DNA from: JBBDJB01 sp040880125
GTDB lineage: Bacteria > Planctomycetota > Planctomycetia > Pirellulales > JBBDJB01
DNA: 64,000 bases
Direction of reading: 5' to 3'
NCBI GenBank assembly: GCA_040880125.1
Contig: JBBDJB010000040.1
Span: 24,061-88,060 of the forward strand
Under the pieces are notes generated by a model. It was given only the letters and a program-made list of their open reading frames with translations. It had not been told where the DNA came from and did no database searches. This document shows positions 61,593 through 64,000 of this stretch, in pieces. The translations under genes and the position numbers were made by a program. Positions within the stretch are counted from its first letter, which is position 1. Each line of letters starts with the position of its first letter.

Positions 61593-62377
61593 GCAAACGA
61601 GAGGATACTTCCGAATCCCGCGGCCGCCCGGTGGCGCTGGTCACCGGGGCGGGGCGACGCATCGGCGCCGTCGTGGCGCGGTATCTGGCCGAGCATGGAT
61701 ATTCGATCGCGCTGGCCGCCAACCGGTCGATCGAACCCGCCCGCATCACCGCCGAAAAGCTCTCCGCCGGCGGAGCACCTTCGATTGCAATGGCCGCCGA
61801 CATGCGCGACGAGCAGGAAGTCCGTGGCATGGTTGCCGCGGCCCACGATCACTTCGGGCGGATCGACGCGCTGGTCAATTGCGCGGCGATCTGGGAATCG
61901 AAGCCGCTGGAGGAAGTCCGCGCAACCGACGTCCGCGAGCACTTCGAGATCAACACCCTGGGGACATTCCTCTGCTGCCAGCAGGTTGGGCTGATCATGG
62001 CCGGCCAGTCGGGCGGCGGCGCGATTGTGAACATCGGCGATTGGGCCATCGCGCGGCCGTATTCCGGCTACAGCGCGTACTTTCCCTCCAAGGGTGCAAT
62101 CCCGACGATGACGCGGATGTTCGCGGTGGAGCTGGCACGGCGCAATTCGCGGGTGCGTGTCAACGCGGTGCTGCCCGGCCCCGTGATGCTGCCGGAGGAT
62201 CTTTCTGAGGCCGAGCGGCAGGCGTCGATCGCCGCCACCCTGGCCCGGCGCGAAGGTCGCCCCGAGAACGTGGCGCACGCGGTGTTGTTTCTGCTGGAGA
62301 ACGACTATGTCACGGGCGTGTGCGTCCCGGTCGACGGCGGGCGCGGGATTTTCACGCCGGAGCAGTCGCCGGAGTGA
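61589..62377 (+). CDS. Short-chain dehydrogenase/reductase, pteridine reductase-like
   Basis: 262 residues. The NADPH motif TGAGRRIGAVVARYL is near the start, and Tyr164 with Lys168 (YFPSK) is the catalytic pair. GRRIG is typical of FolM/PTR1-like reductases. GTG 61589 overlaps the LOG stop (GTGA), so MBL, LOG and SDR are translationally coupled. The substrate is unknown. Confidence 0.88.
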   Translation: MSKREDTSESRGRPVALVTGAGRRIGAVVARYLAEHGYSIALAANRSIEPARITAEKLSAGGAPSIAMAADMRDEQEVRGMVAAAHDHFGRIDALVNCAAIWESKPLEEVRATDVREHFEINTLGTFLCCQQVGLIMAGQSGGGAIVNIGDWAIARPYSGYSAYFPSKGAIPTMTRMFAVELARRNSRVRVNAVLPGPVMLPEDLSEAERQASIAATLARREGRPENVAHAVLFLLENDYVTGVCVPVDGGRGIFTPEQSPE

Positions 62378-62496
62378 GGGGCGGCGCGGCATCCAAACTT
62401 GCCGCCCCGCGCCGCCGGCCGTACGATACAGGCAAATTCACACCCTCCTCGCTCCCCGCAGGCTCGGGCGAATCGCCCTCGAAAGGTACGCGAATC

Positions 62497-63723
62497 ATGA
62501 CGCGCAAGCGCAGCGGCTGGCTGATTATCGGAACCTGTTTTCTACTGGGCGGGATCGCCGCTGTGTGGTGGCAAAACCTGCCCGCGGAGGCCGATGAACA
62601 GGCGACAGACCAGCAAGCGGCTGACAACCAATCGGATGCCGAAGCGGATGGCCCGGCCGACACCGAGCAAGCGGCTGCTGACGATCCGTACAAAGTGCCC
62701 GACGGGAACGCCGAGGAGCTGCTTGCCTATCTGAAGAAGCTCAATGAGACGCCGCCGCAGACTGCCGATCAGGCGAAGCTGTGGTGCCGGGCGCAGGCGA
62801 CCGCGGCCGAGAAGATCCTGACCGGCGAAGCGACCGACGAGCAGGCCAAGATGGCCGCCGAGGCGCTGTTTCTGGCCGCCGACCTGATGCGCCGCATTGG
62901 CGATCCCGCGGGGATGGAGACACTCCAGAAGTACGCCGAGAAATACAAGGACGACCAGCGGCCGCCGGTCGCCGACGTGGCGGCGCCGTACGACCTGGTG
63001 GTCCGCGCGGCCGGTTGGTCGGACTTGAAGGCCGACCAGCGCGAAGCGCTGACGCAAGAGATCGTCGATCACTTCACGAAAGCCGAGATCGGGCCGCTGC
63101 ACTATCATCGCTTCGACTCGGTGACCAGCGCACTGCAGGAATCCGGCGCGAACGCGGCCGCCGCCAAGGCTTTTGCCGCGATGGGTCCGATCTACGCCAA
63201 GAGCGAACTGCCCGAGCTGCGCGCCCTGGGGGCACGGTTTGAAGGAGTCGCCCGGCGGATCGATCTGCCCGGCAACACGATGGACATCAAGGGCGAGCTG
63301 CTCAGCGGCGACGCGTTCGATTGGTCCGCCTACGAGGGCAAGGTGGTGTTGGTCGACTTCTGGGCGACCTGGTGCGGTCCCTGCGTGGCCGAGTTGCCCA
63401 ACGTCAAGGAGAACTACGAGCGCTACCGCGACCGCGGCTTCGAGGTGGTCGGCATCAACCTGGACGAGAACAAGGCGGCCGTCGAGCGGTTCATCCAGGA
63501 GCGCGAGCTCGACTGGCCGACGATCTACGACGCGGCTGCGCAGGAGAAGGACGACCAGGTGCCGATGGTCTCCTACTACGGCATCGAGTCCATTCCCACG
63601 GCGATCCTGGTCGGGCGCGACGGCAAAGTCGTCTCGATGGAAGCCCGGGGCGAGGAGCTCTCGCGACACTTGGTGCAGTTGATCGGCGAGGAAAAGCCGG
63701 ATGAGACGCCGGCGTCGCGGTAA
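62497..63723 (+). CDS. Membrane-anchored thioredoxin-like protein (TlpA type)
   Basis: 408 residues. An N-terminal anchor (SGWLIIGTCFLLGGIAAVWW) is followed by an acidic disordered segment, a helical middle (about 70-250) and a C-terminal thioredoxin domain with WCGPC at 292-296. It probably reduces or oxidises disulfides outside the cytoplasm. ATG 62497; AAAGG lies about 9 bases upstream. It follows the SDR by 119 bases. Confidence 0.88.
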   Translation: MTRKRSGWLIIGTCFLLGGIAAVWWQNLPAEADEQATDQQAADNQSDAEADGPADTEQAAADDPYKVPDGNAEELLAYLKKLNETPPQTADQAKLWCRAQATAAEKILTGEATDEQAKMAAEALFLAADLMRRIGDPAGMETLQKYAEKYKDDQRPPVADVAAPYDLVVRAAGWSDLKADQREALTQEIVDHFTKAEIGPLHYHRFDSVTSALQESGANAAAAKAFAAMGPIYAKSELPELRALGARFEGVARRIDLPGNTMDIKGELLSGDAFDWSAYEGKVVLVDFWATWCGPCVAELPNVKENYERYRDRGFEVVGINLDENKAAVERFIQERELDWPTIYDAAAQEKDDQVPMVSYYGIESIPTAILVGRDGKVVSMEARGEELSRHLVQLIGEEKPDETPASR

Positions 63724-63754
63724 GTAAGCAGTGGGGCGGAGCATTGCCGTTCTT

Positions 63755-63775
63755 GTAGGGTCCGCTGTGCGGACC
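63755..63775 (+). repeat. GTAGGGTCCGC family, copy 4
   Basis: GTAGGGTCCGCTGTGCGGAC followed by C. It is the most complete copy in the window (compare 2017-2037, 37403-37423 and 39013-39030). It lies 32 bases after the thioredoxin-like gene and just before two palindrome copies. Confidence 0.75.
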
Positions 63776-63786
63776 ATGAGCGGGTC

Positions 63787-63811
63787 GTGGCACGGACATT
63801 CCTGTCTGTGC
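63787..63811. repeat. GTGGCACAGACA palindrome family, copy 9
   Basis: GTGGCACGGACATTCCTGTC followed by TGTGC; one base differs in the left arm. An inverted copy follows at 63908-63933, so the two enclose about 96 bases. Confidence 0.75.
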
Positions 63812-63907
63812 TGGTTCGCTAAGGTCAAAGGGCCAAAACTGCGAGGCGGCTCGCTCCCGTCGTGGCGCCTGCGCTTGCCCCTCCGCGCCGGGATTGGCCG
63901 CCGCAGT

Positions 63908-63933
63908 CCACAGACAGGAATGTCTGTGCCACC
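63908..63933. repeat. GTGGCACAGACA palindrome family, copy 10
   Basis: CCACAGACAGGAATGTCTGT followed by GCCACC. The orientation (GGAAT centre) is opposite to copy 9. The window ends before the next gene can be identified. Confidence 0.75.
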
Positions 63934-64000
63934 GGAATCCAAGCGCGGTTCGCACACAGGTTGTGAATCTATGCGGCTTTCGTTCGTTGCGGCGCGGAGC

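Noticed and set aside
1..64000. tRNA or rRNA genes
   Set aside because: I looked for the T-loop GTTCGAATC type and acceptor stems, and for conserved rRNA stretches, and saw none.

Overview
The window is 64 kb of GC-rich, gene-dense bacterial chromosome. Everything points to a planctomycete, probably of the Pirellulales type: a DUF1501 protein beside a PSCyt1/DUF1549/DUF1553 (PSD1) cytochrome, a PVC-type CxxCH heme protein with a beta-propeller and HEAT-like repeats, a Tat-exported Gfo/Idh/MocA oxidoreductase, a PEP-CTERM protein, a Cys-rich small lipoprotein, and abundant short dispersed palindromes. No rRNA, tRNA, CRISPR array, phage or transposase gene was recognised.

Layout. 1-10.5 kb: an M42 peptidase (cut by the left edge), an exported oxidoreductase, small exported proteins, proC, two small planctomycete proteins, a pterin dehydratase, a BON protein, a zinc-ribbon protein, a HAMP-like membrane protein, an unknown 247-residue protein and an O6-alkylguanine methyltransferase. 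10.6-16.4 kb: a co-oriented pair, a nuclease-like protein with FSLD repeats and a 1303-residue protein of unknown function. 16.8-22.8 kb: exported PQQ propeller, PVC cytochrome and serine hydrolase. 22.8-28.1 kb: phosphofructokinase, Na+/solute symporter, purF. 28.3-36.2 kb, all on the minus strand: trmB, rhomboid protease, FabZ-like dehydratase, a 32-residue basic protein that looks ribosomal, an MMPL/HpnN-like transporter, an MFS transporter and trpD. 36.5-43.6 kb: nucleoside hydrolase, HtrA-type protease, DksA-type zinc finger, an FHA/coiled-coil pair and a second Gfo/Idh/MocA enzyme. 44.4-47.6 kb: an operon-like run of epimerase, VKOR-like, SPW-type and YjdF-like membrane proteins. 47.6-56.4 kb, minus strand: HAD phosphatase with an atypical response regulator, the DUF1501/PSD1 pair and an aldehyde dehydrogenase. 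57.1-63.7 kb, plus strand: PEP-CTERM protein, prepilin-peptidase-like protein, then MBL-fold hydrolase, LOG protein and SDR linked by 4-base GTGA overlaps, followed by a thioredoxin-like protein.

The most distinctive structure is the set of dispersed short palindromes. The GTGGCACAGACA family sits in five of the seven convergent gene junctions. It, or a related sequence, also lies in frame inside at least three coding regions. Other points of interest are the nuclease-like FSLD-repeat protein with its giant neighbour, the 32-residue basic protein, a response regulator with a degraded phosphorylation pocket, a VKOR-like protein lacking the loop cysteines, and a prepilin-peptidase-like protein without the usual catalytic motif. 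Many starts were moved downstream of the longest reading frame because a good Shine-Dalgarno sequence and the expected N-terminus coincide there.
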